Source of the DNA: Ignavibacteriaceae bacterium
GTDB taxonomy: Bacteria > Bacteroidota > Ignavibacteria > Ignavibacteriales > Ignavibacteriaceae
Direction: 5' to 3'
Assembly: GCA_013360295.1 (NCBI GenBank)
Contig: JABWCL010000007.1
Coordinates: 61,112-125,111 of the forward strand
Length of the DNA stretch: 64,000 bases
In this document: positions 9,169 to 16,933 of the stretch, in pieces
Layout: each line of letters opens with the position of its first letter
Position numbering within the stretch: the first letter of the stretch is position 1
Notes under the pieces: model-generated
Told to the model about the DNA's origin: nothing
The model's input: only the letters and a program-made list of their open reading frames with translations
Databases searched by the model: none
Made by a program: the position numbers and the translations under genes

Positions 9169-10401
9169 TTATTCTTTTTCTATGAGTATTTTTTTAATTC
9201 TGCGGTTTATTACCTGCTTGACAATGAATCTGTAACCCTGGAAACTAAAAGTAAATCCTTCCTTTGGTATCTCTCCGGAATTGTAATAAACAAAGCCACC
9301 GATAGTATCGTATTCGATTTTTTCTTCTTCGATCTGAAGATTGAGAGTCTGTTTTATTTCATCGAATGGTACCAAACCATCACAAAGGAGGCTGTTTTCA
9401 TTCAATTTTTTTACGGGTGAATCTTCGTCCGTGCCTTGCTCGCGCATCTCTCCAATTATTTCTTCAATAACATCCTCAAGTGTCACAAGTCCCATTGTAC
9501 CGCCATACTCATCAACAACTATTGCAAGATGAGTTTTCTTCTCCTGGAATTCCCGGAGAAGATCACCGATTTTCTTAGTGGAAGGAACGAAGAACGCGGG
9601 TTTAATTGTCTGGTCCAATCTGAAATTTGCGCTTATCTCAGGATTTTTTAATAAAGGCAATAAATCTTTTGCAAATAATATCCCTCGGATATTGTCCAGG
9701 TCATCCTGGTAGACGGGGATACGGCTGTGTAGTGATTTATTAATAACTCTGATTACTTCTTCAATACCCGAATTAATAGGCAGTGCGATCATATCAACCC
9801 TGGGAATGATTATCTCTCGGACAATTGTTTTCTTCGAAGATACGATACCCGAAATTAATTCGTGCTCATCATCTTTGATCGCACCGACTTCGTGACCTAT
9901 TTCTGCCAGGTGTTCGATATCTTCACCTGAAATGCCCGATTCTTTGTCGCGGAATTTAATTTTTTCAATAAGGATACGAATTAACTCACTGAAAAACTCA
10001 GCAACCGGAAACAAGAGAACAGATGTCCAGTAAATTGGAATCGCGGAAAAACGGGAAAATAGAATATTATGCTTTGCAGCAAAAATTTTCGGGAGTATAT
10101 CCCCAAAGAAAATCATTGACGGGATGAAAATGAGGAGACTTAGCAGCGTTATGGCTCCAAAACCAGCGAGTCCTGTAAGGCTGAGTCGATAGCTGAACAG
10201 GACAACGAGGATAATCACGCCTGTATTAATTATTATATTGAACAGGATGATCGACACCATTATCCTCCTGGGGTGATCGAGAATGAGAGTGCAATATCTT
10301 AATACAAGCGGATTATCCTTAAAATTCGAATTGACAGTATCTCTATCCATTGAATAGAAAGAGGCTTCAGCGGCCGAAAAAAACGCCGATACCGCAATCA
10401 A
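9169..10401 (-). CDS. CorC/HlyC-type (CNNM, DUF21-CBS) transporter or efflux protein
   Basis: Membrane protein of the CNNM/CorC family, linked in other bacteria to Mg2+ or other cation export. DUF21 membrane domain (about four helices) in the first 140 residues, then a paired CBS domain (about 190-320, with HSRIPVYQDDLDNIRGILFA and THLAIVVDEYGGTMGLVTLE as landmarks given here in part) and a C-terminal CorC_HlyC domain. The first normal start in frame is TTG at 10401, which cuts into the first membrane helix. The frame continues upstream to an ATA at 10431 that has AAAGGA 8 nt before it, a better start by position (see findings). The previous gene is ssb. Confidence 0.88.
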   Translation of the reverse strand: MIAVSAFFSAAEASFYSMDRDTVNSNFKDNPLVLRYCTLILDHPRRIMVSIILFNIIINTGVIILVVLFSYRLSLTGLAGFGAITLLSLLIFIPSMIFFGDILPKIFAAKHNILFSRFSAIPIYWTSVLLFPVAEFFSELIRILIEKIKFRDKESGISGEDIEHLAEIGHEVGAIKDDEHELISGIVSSKKTIVREIIIPRVDMIALPINSGIEEVIRVINKSLHSRIPVYQDDLDNIRGILFAKDLLPLLKNPEISANFRLDQTIKPAFFVPSTKKIGDLLREFQEKKTHLAIVVDEYGGTMGLVTLEDVIEEIIGEMREQGTDEDSPVKKLNENSLLCDGLVPFDEIKQTLNLQIEEEKIEYDTIGGFVYYNSGEIPKEGFTFSFQGYRFIVKQVINRRIKKILIEKE

Positions 10402-10469
10402 TAAAACAGATATTAAGACTAGTAACTCTATGTTTTAAATCCTTTCAGTTTGTCAGTCAATCATTAGAA

Positions 10470-10895
10470 TTAAAACGGAAGGTCATCATCCGGGGTTTGT
10501 CCAGCCGACATATCGCCTTCCGCCGCAGGTGCCTGGTATGACTGCTCTTCCGGAGATGCATCTCTAGCGCCGAGCGGTATTATCCTGTCAGTTATGATTT
10601 CAGTGGTATAACGCTTGATGTTCTCCTTGTCTGTCCATTCACGCGTAGTAATTCTGCCTTCAACATAAGTAAGGGCACCCTTTTTAAGATATGCCTTCAT
10701 TCCATCACTTAGGTTGAATGATACGACCTTGTGCCACGTCGTTTCATTAACCCAGTTACCATCCTTGCCTTTATAGCTATAGTCTGTAGCAAGAGAAAAA
10801 TTGGTGATTGACACATTGTTTGACTGTCCAAAACGGGTCTCTGGGTCTCTTCCCAAGCGACCGATCAATTGTACCTTATTGAGTGAAAATGCCAT
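10470..10895 (-). CDS. ssb: Single-stranded DNA-binding protein
   Basis: Coats single-stranded DNA during replication and repair and recruits partners through its acidic tail. It has 141 residues. The OB-fold starts with LNKVQLIGRLGRDPETR and includes WHKVVSFN. A short disordered linker leads to the C-terminal tip DDDLPF, the conserved protein-interaction peptide. AAAGGAAAAAA just upstream of the ATG is a good ribosome binding site. It is separated by 68 nt from the TTG of the next gene. Confidence 0.96.
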   Translation of the reverse strand: MAFSLNKVQLIGRLGRDPETRFGQSNNVSITNFSLATDYSYKGKDGNWVNETTWHKVVSFNLSDGMKAYLKKGALTYVEGRITTREWTDKENIKRYTTEIITDRIIPLGARDASPEEQSYQAPAAEGDMSAGQTPDDDLPF

Positions 10896-10927
10896 ATTTT
10901 TTTCCTTTGTTTAATTAAGAAATAAAT

Positions 10928-11956
10928 CTATTTAGAAATATAAATGAATTTTGCGATTACCGGAAAATGGTCGCTAAAACCGCCAAGGTACTTTTCTCCT
11001 GCGTAAGTACGATCCGGAGCGCCTTGGTACTGTCCTGACCGGATAATCATAATTCCCGGTTTAAACACCTCAAACGAATTGCAAATGTAAGACAAACTCC
11101 CTTCTAATAAAGCACTGCTTATAATTATCTGGTCCAGCATATTCCACTGGTCACGGTATTTATAACTTCCAAAACCTGCCTGTTTTTGAGTATAGGAGAG
11201 ATTATTCAGCACATTAATTCCTGATTTATCTCCGTTACACTCGAAATTTTTTGCTCCCAGAATGCTTTCAATCGAGATATTTTGTGGTTCATCGTTAAAA
11301 TCTCCCATTATAATTATCCGGGAATTCGCGTCAGTTTTCAATAATGTATCAATTCTGCTTCTGAGAACTGACGCGGACTTTATCCTGTTCCGCTCAGACT
11401 CTTCAGATCCTCCCCTTCTTGAAGGCCAATGATTAACAAAAAACGTGATGGGGATATGTCCGGCATAAAGCATATCAATTTCGAGAATAAGTCTTGTCGG
11501 CGAACCGCTTGGCAATTCAACTTTATGACCTGTTTTAGCAAGAAATCTGAATTTGTCTTTTTTAAAGAAAAGAGAAACATCAATGCTTCTTTCATCAGGC
11601 CCCTCAATATGAACGATCTCATAGCCAAACTCCTCCAGGTATTTTCCGGATAGATCTGCCAGCACAAGTTCATTTTCAATTTCACAAACACCAAGAATGT
11701 CAGGTCCTCTTCCCTCATTCATCAGTCTGATAACGGAAGCTAGTTTAGTTAGCTTTTCATCATATCTTTTCGCGTTCCATTTTTGTTTACCTTCAGGTAA
11801 AAAATCTTCATCATTTTTCATCGGATCATTTATTGTGTCAAATAGATTCTCCAAATTCCAGAATGCAACGACAAGAGTATCTGATAGGAACGGTCTCGAA
11901 TAACTCGTTCCGGTAGAAATAATAACAAACAATAAGATTAAAAAGTGTTTTGTCAT
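10928..11956 (-). CDS. Exported endonuclease/exonuclease/phosphatase family protein
   Basis: EEP-fold metal-dependent phosphodiesterase (DNase I-like). It has 342 residues with an N-terminal signal peptide (about 1-20, ending TSYSRP), so it acts in the periplasm or outside. Motifs: FWNLENLFD at the start of the fold, GVCEIENE with the metal-binding Glu, NHWPSRRGG, IIMGDFNDEP and the C-terminal GGFSDHFPVIA. The substrate (nucleic acid, nucleotide or phospholipid) cannot be told. It sits between kup and ssb with short gaps. Confidence 0.88.
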   Translation of the reverse strand: MTKHFLILLFVIISTGTSYSRPFLSDTLVVAFWNLENLFDTINDPMKNDEDFLPEGKQKWNAKRYDEKLTKLASVIRLMNEGRGPDILGVCEIENELVLADLSGKYLEEFGYEIVHIEGPDERSIDVSLFFKKDKFRFLAKTGHKVELPSGSPTRLILEIDMLYAGHIPITFFVNHWPSRRGGSEESERNRIKSASVLRSRIDTLLKTDANSRIIIMGDFNDEPQNISIESILGAKNFECNGDKSGINVLNNLSYTQKQAGFGSYKYRDQWNMLDQIIISSALLEGSLSYICNSFEVFKPGIMIIRSGQYQGAPDRTYAGEKYLGGFSDHFPVIAKFIYISK

Positions 11957-11964
11957 AAATGAGA

Positions 11965-13779
11965 TTAAATTTGAATTCTTGAAACAACACCGTGGATTTT
12001 ACTGTATGGCAGTTTATAAAACTGCACAAAGTTCGGCGATAACTTCTTTAGCGCTGAATAAATTTTCAAAAGAGGATTCGAAGTCTGAATGTCTTCCATA
12101 CCATAAAAAATAACCTTTTCTTTGAGCTGATGTTTTTTAAGTATCTGAACAAGATCAAGTATCTCCTGATATCCTGCTTTAATCACCAGACCTGATAAAC
12201 CGGTGCCCAAGTCCTCCTTTACTTCGGATTCTACCCCGAACGGTACATCCGTCCTTGCGATGGAAACGAGAACACTGCGTTCGTAAATAATATTGGAACT
12301 GATTATACAGTGTGCCATATAAGGAGGTATTTCATCAATACTTCTGGTAAAAAACAACGCTGTACCTTCAATCTTATTCATAACACTGTATAACTGTTCG
12401 TAACTGATTTTAAACGTCTCAAGACTGAGAGCCCTGAAAGCTTTCCTGACACGAGTCTGTCCTTTAAGCCACAGCATAGTGGTAAAAAACGGGACAGAAG
12501 CGATAATAAATGACCAATATCCGCCGTGAGGTATCTTAGTAAAAAGAGTTCCGAGAAAAATAAGTTCGACAATCAATAATAAAACGGAAAACGAAAACTG
12601 GGCGAAAGCTTTCCTAAAAAAGAAAATCAGAATCATAAATACGCAGCTTATCGTCATCGTAGCTACCACAGCGATACCGTATGCTGCACCTAAATTTTTT
12701 GATTCCTTGAATACCAGTATTATAATTACCACTGCTATAAAGAGGCTCCAATTGACGGCACCGATGTAAATTTGCGACTTTATATGAAGCGAGGTATATT
12801 TTATTTTCATCAGAGGGAAAATCCGGGTTGTTATTCCCTGATAAACTAGCGAAAAAACCGCGCTGATCATTGCCTGCGAAGCGATAACGGCTGCTAACAA
12901 AGTCAAAATTAGGAATGGCGCGTATAGGTAATGTGAGATGGAGTTAACCATCGAAAATAAATAAAGTTTACTGCCCGGATTCTGGAGGAGAAAGACCCCC
13001 TGCCCAAAATAGTTTACGACGAGTGCAAAGAAGACAAATATCCACGCGCTCCGGATCGGATTTGCTCCAAGATGCCCCATATCAGCATAAAGAGCTTCGG
13101 CCCCGGTTGCGCAAAGAATTACTTCAGAAAGAACAATGATTCCAATGAATCCGTGTGATGCCATAAATTCTATTGCATAATGAGGGTTAAGCGCAAATAA
13201 TACTTCAGGAAAACTTAAGATGTAGTATAGTCCTGAGCTGAATAACGCAGCGAACCATAGAAGCATTACTGGTCCGGAGTATGTTGTCACTTTGTCTGTT
13301 CCCCGGGACTGAACGCTGAATAACACAGTTGCAATAAGGATTGTTAGTCCGATAATAATGTAAATGGAAAGGTCTTCCAAACCCGGCAGCAAGGTCAGAC
13401 CTTCAACGCCGGAGAGAAGGGTTATCGCAGGTGTGATCACTCCATCACCCATTAGCAGTGACATTCCGATATACCCCATGAAGGCTACCAATGTAAAGGG
13501 CCTTCCCTTCTTTATATACCCGCTAAGAATTTCTTTAAGTACGATCATTCCCCCTTCTCCTTTGGAGCTTAGACTCATTGCGAGCCACCAGTAGCCCATG
13601 GAAACAATAATTATCAGAGTCCAAAAGATGAGTGAAAGTATACCGAGAATATTCTCAAGTGTGGGCTCGAGGAATGTAAATATAATTACAAGTGTATAAA
13701 TTGGGCTTGTGCCAATGTCGCCAAAAACCAGCCCCGCAGCCTTAATGATCTCTGAGGGGCTAGACATTTTAAATTTCAT
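11965..13779 (-). CDS. kup: KUP-family potassium uptake protein
   Basis: Proton-coupled K+ importer in the inner membrane. It has 604 residues. The start contains the signature GLVFGDIGTSPIYTL, followed by about twelve hydrophobic helices to residue ~430 and a cytoplasmic C-terminal domain of about 170 residues. Family segments GEGGMIVLKEIL, MGDGVITPAITLLS and EALYADMGHLG are present. A second in-frame ATG lies four codons downstream, so the exact start is uncertain by that much. The gene lies 9 nt before the EEP-family gene and 9 nt after the symporter gene. Confidence 0.94.
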   Translation of the reverse strand: MKFKMSSPSEIIKAAGLVFGDIGTSPIYTLVIIFTFLEPTLENILGILSLIFWTLIIIVSMGYWWLAMSLSSKGEGGMIVLKEILSGYIKKGRPFTLVAFMGYIGMSLLMGDGVITPAITLLSGVEGLTLLPGLEDLSIYIIIGLTILIATVLFSVQSRGTDKVTTYSGPVMLLWFAALFSSGLYYILSFPEVLFALNPHYAIEFMASHGFIGIIVLSEVILCATGAEALYADMGHLGANPIRSAWIFVFFALVVNYFGQGVFLLQNPGSKLYLFSMVNSISHYLYAPFLILTLLAAVIASQAMISAVFSLVYQGITTRIFPLMKIKYTSLHIKSQIYIGAVNWSLFIAVVIIILVFKESKNLGAAYGIAVVATMTISCVFMILIFFFRKAFAQFSFSVLLLIVELIFLGTLFTKIPHGGYWSFIIASVPFFTTMLWLKGQTRVRKAFRALSLETFKISYEQLYSVMNKIEGTALFFTRSIDEIPPYMAHCIISSNIIYERSVLVSIARTDVPFGVESEVKEDLGTGLSGLVIKAGYQEILDLVQILKKHQLKEKVIFYGMEDIQTSNPLLKIYSALKKLSPNFVQFYKLPYSKIHGVVSRIQI

Positions 13780-13788
13780 TTTAATAAA

Positions 13789-15342
13789 TTATGCGTTTTT
13801 GTATTTCCTGTCCCACGCCAACTTAACAAAAAAGAGAATGAGACCGGCCAGGATCAACATTAAAAATCTAGTTCCCCAAATATAAGGAATATTATCTTCT
13901 GATACTCCGTGAAGCATTAAGATTGGGAAGGCGTCTTTTATGAGCCACCATACCATAATAACGAACAAAACTACCGGAGTGACATATTTCATTATGTAAT
14001 AGAAGATTTTTGGAATCCTGATATCCCCTCCCTCATTCATCTCATCCCAAGCCTTTTTACCTTTAAAAACCCACATAAATAGAACACACTCGATAAAAGC
14101 AAAAACCACGAGTCCAAAAGTTCCCGCCCAATAATCCATTTCATCCAGAACACCATTCTTTAGAAAAAAGACAACGAAATTTATGCAGATGAAAACAAGT
14201 ACACCGAGCAGAAGAGTTGCTTTCTTTTTCGTTACTCCAAGCTCATCTTCAAGGAAGGCGATAATAGGTTGTCCCATCGCGACAGATGAGGTTATCCCGG
14301 CAAAGAATAGCAACAGGAACCAGAGGAATCCAAAAACTTCACCAAAAGGGATTTGAGAAAAGATTAGTGGCAAGGAAACAAAGCCAAGATCAAAAGCTCC
14401 GCCTAATGCAATTTGGGTTGTGACCGACACGCCGAAAAAAGCCACAGCTGCGGGAATTGCTATTGAACCGCCAAGTACAACTTCCGCGAATTCGTTTGTT
14501 GCTGAAGTCGTCAATCCGCTTAAGGCTATATCGTCCTTTGCCTTGAGATAGCTGGCGTATGTATGGATCGTCCCCATACCGAGAGACAGTGTGAAAAAGA
14601 TTTGTCCCGCAGCTGCCAGCCAGACACTTGGATTTCCCAGCTCTTCCAATCTTGGATTCCAGATAAATCCAAAACCATTAAGTACGTTGTTGTCGGGTAA
14701 TGCCGGATCAGGCGTTCCGAAAGTAATTACCCTAATAGCTATTACAATTCCAAAGATAAAGAGAAGCGGCATCGCGATCTTCGCAAGTTTTTCAATACCT
14801 CCGGAAATACCGCGTCCCAGAATCCAGAAATTGAGTCCGAATGTTATCAGGAGGAAAATATATGCCGGCAGTATATTGGCAAAGAATACTGATTCAGTTC
14901 GTCCCTGGTAGCTGTACAAAAAAGTTCTCATGTCATCGAACGACTCGATATTGAAATATTTTCCTGTTATAGAAAAGAAACTATATCCAAGAGTCCAGGA
15001 TTCAATGTAGGTATAATAAATCAGTATGATCAGCGAAATAAAAAGCCCAAGAGAACCAAGATATTTAGCCGCAGGATTATTCCACAAAACATGGAACATT
15101 CCGGGGGCGCTATTGTGCCCGTGTTTACCCCCATGCCTCCCTATCCCCCATTCAATCCACATCAGGGGAATGCCTAAAATCAGAAAGAATAAAAAATAGG
15201 GAATCATAAAAGCACCGCCGCCGTTTTGTGCGGCCTGAACAGGAAACCTCAAAAAGTTGCCCAGACCGACAGCATTACCTGCTACAGCCAATATAAGACC
15301 GATCCTGCTGCCCCACGCTTCTTTATTACCGTTTTGTGACAT
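13789..15342 (-). CDS. Sodium-dependent transporter, SNF/NSS family
   Basis: Na+-coupled symporter of the neurotransmitter:sodium symporter family; bacterial members usually import amino acids. It has 517 residues with about twelve membrane helices. The N-terminal WGSRIGLILAVAGNAVGLGN with the following FLRFPVQAAQNGGGAF is the family signature forming the Na+ and substrate site in helix 1. The substrate is unknown. It is the first gene of the minus-strand run and shares a 181-nt region with the divergent APC permease gene. Confidence 0.9.
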   Translation of the reverse strand: MSQNGNKEAWGSRIGLILAVAGNAVGLGNFLRFPVQAAQNGGGAFMIPYFLFFLILGIPLMWIEWGIGRHGGKHGHNSAPGMFHVLWNNPAAKYLGSLGLFISLIILIYYTYIESWTLGYSFFSITGKYFNIESFDDMRTFLYSYQGRTESVFFANILPAYIFLLITFGLNFWILGRGISGGIEKLAKIAMPLLFIFGIVIAIRVITFGTPDPALPDNNVLNGFGFIWNPRLEELGNPSVWLAAAGQIFFTLSLGMGTIHTYASYLKAKDDIALSGLTTSATNEFAEVVLGGSIAIPAAVAFFGVSVTTQIALGGAFDLGFVSLPLIFSQIPFGEVFGFLWFLLLFFAGITSSVAMGQPIIAFLEDELGVTKKKATLLLGVLVFICINFVVFFLKNGVLDEMDYWAGTFGLVVFAFIECVLFMWVFKGKKAWDEMNEGGDIRIPKIFYYIMKYVTPVVLFVIMVWWLIKDAFPILMLHGVSEDNIPYIWGTRFLMLILAGLILFFVKLAWDRKYKNA

Positions 15343-15523
15343 TTGCTAAAAACCTCAGTACAGATTAAATGTAAAATTTGTTAAAAGTTGTATACTCATT
15401 GTATAGGCACCCAAAATTAAACCCTTAAATCAAATTCTCAAAATATTTTATTAAAAAGTGTTTCAAATTTTTTCGTCGCAGAAATAATTTCTATTTTGCT
15501 CCTATCAATAATAGGTTTAGCAC
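15343..15523. promoter_or_regulatory. Divergent promoter region between symporter and APC permease genes
   Basis: An AT-rich stretch of 181 nt between two genes facing away from each other must carry promoters for both. AGG at 15513-15515 precedes the permease ATG by 8 nt. I found no -35/-10 pair or operator strong enough to mark individually. Confidence 0.5.
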
Positions 15524-16933
15524 ATGACGGAAAAGTCAAATCATCTGGTTCGAAATTTAAGTCTTACAGCAGCAACAATGATAGTTGCGGGTTCAATGAT
15601 TGGTTCAGGTATCTACAGAAAACCTGCGACGATGGCCGGACAACTACTCTCGCCGGAACTTCTGATAATTGTTTGGATAGCTGCAGGTCTGATAACTTTC
15701 ATTGGCGCGCTGGCAAATGCAGAAGTTGCGGGTTTATTTGACTCGACTGGCGGACAATATATTTATTTCCGTGAGATGTATGGCGATTTTACAGCGTATC
15801 TTTACGGTTGGTCCATACTGGCGGTTATTCAAACCGGCAGTCAGGCGGCTATAGCATATGTTTTTGCAGAGTATCTGGGATATTTTTTCCGGATGCCTGA
15901 AGCACCTGAAGCAATAAAGAATTTTTCCATTTATATGCCATTTGTTGGTGACATTTTCCCCTTCGCACAGTTCGGTATTAAATTAACAGCAATAGTCTGT
16001 ATATTGTTTCTTACCGGGATAAATTATGTTGGAGTTTTTTTTGGAGGGATAGTGCAGAGTATAGTTACTTTTGTTAAGATCGGATCTATGATTCTGCTTA
16101 GTCTCGTGCTCCTGGTTTTCGCGGACGGTAATATCGGAAACATCTCTTCCGGATTTACGATTAACCCTGAGGTTTCTGCTAATTTCATCGCGGCAATCGG
16201 ATTGGCATTAGCTGGCGCCTTCTGGGCTTATGATGGATGGAACAATGTAACATTCGTCTCCGGTGAAATCAAGAATCCGCAGACAAATGTGCCTAAATCC
16301 TTATTTTATGGGACATTAATCGTTATAGTTTTATACGTTCTTATGAACATCGCATATCTCTATGTTCTGCCGATTGAAGAAATGAAAGATTCGCCGCTGG
16401 TTGCAGCCACTGCTGCTGAAAAGTTTTTTGGAAATATCGGTGCAAACATTATTGTGATTTCGGTCATTATCTCAACTTTCGGCGCGCTCAACGGGAGCAT
16501 TCTTTCAACCGCCAGAGTACAATTCGCCATGGCAGAAAGAAAACAGTTTTTTTCTGTCTTAGGAAAGGTTCATCCAAAATTTAAGACACCACACATTTCC
16601 CTCTTAGTTCAGGGTATCTGGTCAGCGGTGTTAGTACTCTCCGGATCCTTCGATACTATTACTGATTATGTGATATTTGCTGCCTGGTTATTCTATATGC
16701 TTGGCGCTTTTGGAGTCATCGTATTGCGTAAAAAGATGCCTAATAAAGTAAGACCTTATAAAATATGGGGTTACCCCTACACACCTATGATATTCGTTGT
16801 GTTTTCTTTCCTCTTCTTATTGAATTCGATTTATTCTGATACTGAAAACGCTATGATGGGTGTACTTTTAATCGTCTCCGGTTTACCATTTTATTTTTAC
16901 TGGAAATATTCATCCAAAAAGTCGGAAGAATAA
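15524..16933 (+). CDS. APC-family amino acid permease
   Basis: Inner-membrane amino acid transporter or exchanger of the APC superfamily (LAT/AGT-like). It has 469 residues and about twelve helices. The first helix carries GSMIGSGIYRKPA, the usual unwound substrate-binding segment, and helix 6 carries WAYDGWNNVTFVSGEIKNP. C-terminal helices end in a basic tail. Its TAA stop is immediately followed by the ATG of polA, so the two genes are likely on one transcript. The substrate cannot be assigned. Confidence 0.9.
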   Translation: MTEKSNHLVRNLSLTAATMIVAGSMIGSGIYRKPATMAGQLLSPELLIIVWIAAGLITFIGALANAEVAGLFDSTGGQYIYFREMYGDFTAYLYGWSILAVIQTGSQAAIAYVFAEYLGYFFRMPEAPEAIKNFSIYMPFVGDIFPFAQFGIKLTAIVCILFLTGINYVGVFFGGIVQSIVTFVKIGSMILLSLVLLVFADGNIGNISSGFTINPEVSANFIAAIGLALAGAFWAYDGWNNVTFVSGEIKNPQTNVPKSLFYGTLIVIVLYVLMNIAYLYVLPIEEMKDSPLVAATAAEKFFGNIGANIIVISVIISTFGALNGSILSTARVQFAMAERKQFFSVLGKVHPKFKTPHISLLVQGIWSAVLVLSGSFDTITDYVIFAAWLFYMLGAFGVIVLRKKMPNKVRPYKIWGYPYTPMIFVVFSFLFLLNSIYSDTENAMMGVLLIVSGLPFYFYWKYSSKKSEE

